DNA from: Nitrospinaceae bacterium
Lineage (GTDB): Bacteria; Nitrospinota; Nitrospinia; Nitrospinales; VA-1
DNA length: 8,776 nt
Assembly: GCA_029937635.1 (NCBI GenBank)
Contig: JAPYPM010000089.1
Location: 1 to 8,776, forward strand
Reading direction: 5' to 3'
This document shows, piece by piece, positions 7,115 through 8,776 of the stretch (the first letter of the stretch is position 1; each line of letters begins with the position of its first letter). A program made the position numbers and the translations under genes. The notes beneath the pieces are model-generated. The model searched no databases. It was not told the DNA's origin and worked only from the letters and a program-made list of their open reading frames with translations.

Positions 7115-7120
7115 ATTATA
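7115..7120 (-). promoter_or_regulatory. Candidate -10 box (TATAAT) for the motB operon
   Basis: The minus strand reads a consensus TATAAT here, about 88 bases before the motB start. No good -35 hexamer lies 16-18 bases upstream (the best is TAAAAT), so either an activator would be needed or the match is fortuitous in AT-rich DNA. No sigma-54 (GG-N10-GC) element was found. The sigma factor is therefore undetermined. Confidence 0.3.
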
Positions 7121-7215
7121 GGAATCATTCTCAATTAATTTTATGAGACTTCTATCTTTTTTGCAATCCATTCATAAATGCTACGAATTTATCATTTAAT
7201 TTTCCATCTTATTCT

Positions 7216-7246
7216 TTGATCGTGCTGTTAAGGTTTTAGATATTAT
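7216..7246 (+). promoter_or_regulatory. Possible sigma-70-like promoter for ampG
   Basis: TTGATC (7216-7221) and TATTAT (7241-7246) are separated by 19 bases, slightly longer than ideal. They would start a transcript with a leader of only about 10 bases before the ampG ATG, consistent with the missing ribosome site. An all-AT dyad (7243-7259, TTATTAT/ATAATAA around AAA) overlaps it. This is a weak call in AT-rich sequence. Confidence 0.2.
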
Positions 7247-7262
7247 TATAAAATAATAACTT

Positions 7263-8540
7263 ATGGGTAATGTCTCAGCTGAAAAATATGTACGTACCTT
7301 AAAATTATTGGCCAATCGTAGAGTTCTAACGGTTGCTTTTCTTGGGTTTGCTTCGGGTTTACCTCTTGCTTTAACGGGTGGTACCCTTCAGGCATGGATG
7401 GCCGTAGAAGGTGTAGATTTAAAAACAATAGGTATTTTTAGCCTTGTTGGTCTTCCATATGCATTAAAGTTTTTTTGGGCACCGCTATTGGACCGATATG
7501 CGCTCCCGTTCCTAGGAAGGCGTCGTGGGTGGATATTAGGTACACAGTTTGTCTTGATTGGTCTAATCATTTTATTGGGGCTTACTTCTCCTAAAGATAC
7601 ACCATGGCTGGTGGCATCAATTGCATTACTTCTTACTTTCACCTCAGCTACACAGGATGTAGTATTTGACGCGTATAGAACAGATGTGCTTAGAGTAAAA
7701 GAGCGCGGTTTAGGCGCTGCTGTTTCGGTTACTGGATACAGAATTGCCATGCTGGTATCTGGAGCGCTAGCACTTGTTCTAGCAGGGCCGTTAGGTTGGC
7801 GTTTAACCTATTTATTAATGGCCGGACTGATGATGGTCGGTGTTATGGCAACGTTTTTTGGACCGGAACCAGAAGTTGTGTCTCGCCCTCCACAATCGTT
7901 GAAAGAGGCGATATCGGGTCCTCTTACCGAATTTTTTGAACGTCCTGCGTCATGGGCATTTCTTGCCCTCATAATTTTATATAAAATTGGTGATGCCTTT
8001 GCTGGAAGTTTGACTACAGCGTTTCTTATTAGAGGACCTGGCTTTTCTATTGCAGAAGTTGGGACAATTAACAAGGGTTTGGGGCTTTTGGCAACAATTT
8101 TTGGAGCTCTTTATGGAGGTGTCATGCTGGCACGTTTGGGTTTATACCGATCTCTTATGATTTTTGGTATTTTACAAGCTGTTTCAAACCTTTCTTTTAT
8201 GGTTCTAGCTTATGCAGGAAAAGTTTATTCTATTATGGTTACTGCTGTAGCTTTTGAAAATTTAGCTGGAGGAATGGGAACGGCAGCCTTTGTAGCTTTT
8301 CTTATGGCTTTATGTGACCATCGTTATACGGCTACTCAATTTGCATTATTTTCAGCATTGGCATCATTGGGAAGAATTTTTGTTGGCCCACCCTCTGGTT
8401 ACTTATCTCATGAAGTTGGCTGGGTTATATTTTTCTTTATTACCTTCCTTGCAGCTTTACCAGGCCTTATTTTACTATACAAGATGCGCCAGAATGTCCT
8501 TTTACTAGAGCTTAATTATGATGTGAATGATAAGAATTAA
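7263..8540 (+). CDS. ampG: AmpG-family muropeptide transporter (MFS)
   Basis: This 425-residue polytopic inner-membrane protein belongs to the AmpG family of the major facilitator superfamily. The family imports anhydro-muropeptides (GlcNAc-anhydroMurNAc-peptides) released during cell-wall turnover, feeding recycling and, in some species, beta-lactamase induction. Family motifs are clear: GFASGLPLALTGGTLQAWM (28-46), the helix 2-3 loop PLLDRYALPFLGRRRGW (74-90), SATQDVVFDAYRTDVL (128-143), ERGLGAAVSVTGYR (147-160), YKIGDAF (240-246) and GPPSGYL (375-381). About 12 membrane helices fit its length; E. coli AmpG is longer (491 residues) with extra C-terminal segments. The ATG start places the amphipathic N-terminus just before helix 1 and has no obvious ribosome site. 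It is divergent from motB and is followed after 5 bp by a hydrolase gene. No ampC, ampD or ampR homologue is visible in the window. Confidence 0.93.
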   Translation: MGNVSAEKYVRTLKLLANRRVLTVAFLGFASGLPLALTGGTLQAWMAVEGVDLKTIGIFSLVGLPYALKFFWAPLLDRYALPFLGRRRGWILGTQFVLIGLIILLGLTSPKDTPWLVASIALLLTFTSATQDVVFDAYRTDVLRVKERGLGAAVSVTGYRIAMLVSGALALVLAGPLGWRLTYLLMAGLMMVGVMATFFGPEPEVVSRPPQSLKEAISGPLTEFFERPASWAFLALIILYKIGDAFAGSLTTAFLIRGPGFSIAEVGTINKGLGLLATIFGALYGGVMLARLGLYRSLMIFGILQAVSNLSFMVLAYAGKVYSIMVTAVAFENLAGGMGTAAFVAFLMALCDHRYTATQFALFSALASLGRIFVGPPSGYLSHEVGWVIFFFITFLAALPGLILLYKMRQNVLLLELNYDVNDKN

Positions 8541-8545
8541 AGCAT

Positions 8546-8776
8546 ATGAATGAATTTGTCTATTTGCATGGATTTGCATCTGGTCCTTCATCCAAAAAAG
8601 CTTCCGCATTCAAAAATAGATTTAAGGAAATAGGGGTGTCGTTGATTACTCCAGACCTTGAAGGAGGTGACTTTGAAAATATGACTTTGTCTAGCCAGAT
8701 TAAAATTATATTTGACTTGTTAGATCAATTTCAAACTAAGAAAGTGTGTCTTATTGGCAGTAGCATGGGTGGGTAT
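8546..8776 (+). CDS. YqiA/UPF0227-like alpha/beta hydrolase (partial, 5' end)
   Basis: The first 77 codons of a gene cut by the right window edge. It begins FVYLHGFASGPSSKK (4-18), the HGF strand-loop seen near the N-terminus of YqiA/UPF0227-type esterases, where it contributes to the oxyanion hole. It continues TPDLEGGDFENMTLS (35-49) and ends in GSSMGGY (71-77), a GxSxG nucleophile elbow with Ser73 as the expected catalytic serine. The Asp and His of the triad would lie beyond the window. It starts 5 bp after ampG on the same strand and is probably co-transcribed. The substrate is unknown, and a link to peptidoglycan recycling is only suggested by position. Confidence 0.82.
   Translation, partial: MNEFVYLHGFASGPSSKKASAFKNRFKEIGVSLITPDLEGGDFENMTLSSQIKIIFDLLDQFQTKKVCLIGSSMGGY

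Noticed and set aside
7028..7262. Possible CRP/cAMP-receptor site upstream of motB or ampG
   Set aside because: I looked for TGTGA-N6-TCACA-like dyads because of the cyclase. No acceptable match was found here or in the 5410-5494 gap.
7388..7750. Open frame of 120 codons on the minus strand
   Set aside because: It is antisense to ampG, where the plus strand carries continuous family motifs.

Overview
The window comes from an AT-rich, Gram-negative, flagellated bacterium. The Gram-negative call rests on a muropeptide permease of the AmpG family, a probable lipoprotein, and a MotB with a periplasmic OmpA-like domain. A class I (CyaA-type) adenylate cyclase, best known from gammaproteobacteria, appears here in a short form. 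Together with the low GC, the SUMF1-type lipoprotein and the beta-propeller protein, this would suit an environmental lineage such as a marine deltaproteobacterium-like, SAR324 or Nitrospinota group, but the sequence does not settle the taxonomy. Most start codons lack a clear Shine-Dalgarno sequence.

Layout. (1) Positions 1-634, minus strand: the N-terminal part of a membrane-anchored or exported beta-propeller protein with two-component-regulator-type repeats, cut by the window edge. (2) 608-1531, plus strand: a SUMF1/formylglycine-generating-enzyme-fold lipoprotein without the catalytic cysteines. Its start overlaps the start of the divergent propeller gene. (3) 1607-7027, minus strand: a four-gene, operon-like run transcribed in the order motB, cyaA, motA, pentapeptide-repeat protein, with gaps of 85, 11 and 3 bp. 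(4) 7028-7262: a 235 bp divergent promoter region with a TATAAT box and a GGACTA/TAGTCC dyad facing motB. (5) 7263-8776, plus strand: ampG, then the start of an alpha/beta-hydrolase gene of YqiA/UPF0227 type.

The most notable region is the motor run. MotA and MotB form the ion-conducting stator of the flagellar motor and are normally encoded side by side, motA first. Here the order is inverted and an adenylate cyclase gene sits between them. MotB also carries an extra cytoplasmic segment of about 275 residues, mostly charged helix that looks like coiled coil, ahead of its single membrane helix. A pentapeptide-repeat protein with 53 uninterrupted repeats follows motA after 3 bp. A reasonable hypothesis, not shown by sequence alone, is a stator module linked to cAMP signalling. 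In it the coiled-coil arm and the pentapeptide solenoid would be scaffolds or sensors, and the cyclase would be localised at, or co-expressed with, the motor.

There is no gene-free stretch over 300 bp. I saw no tRNA, rRNA, CRISPR array, insertion sequence or convincing intrinsic terminator.
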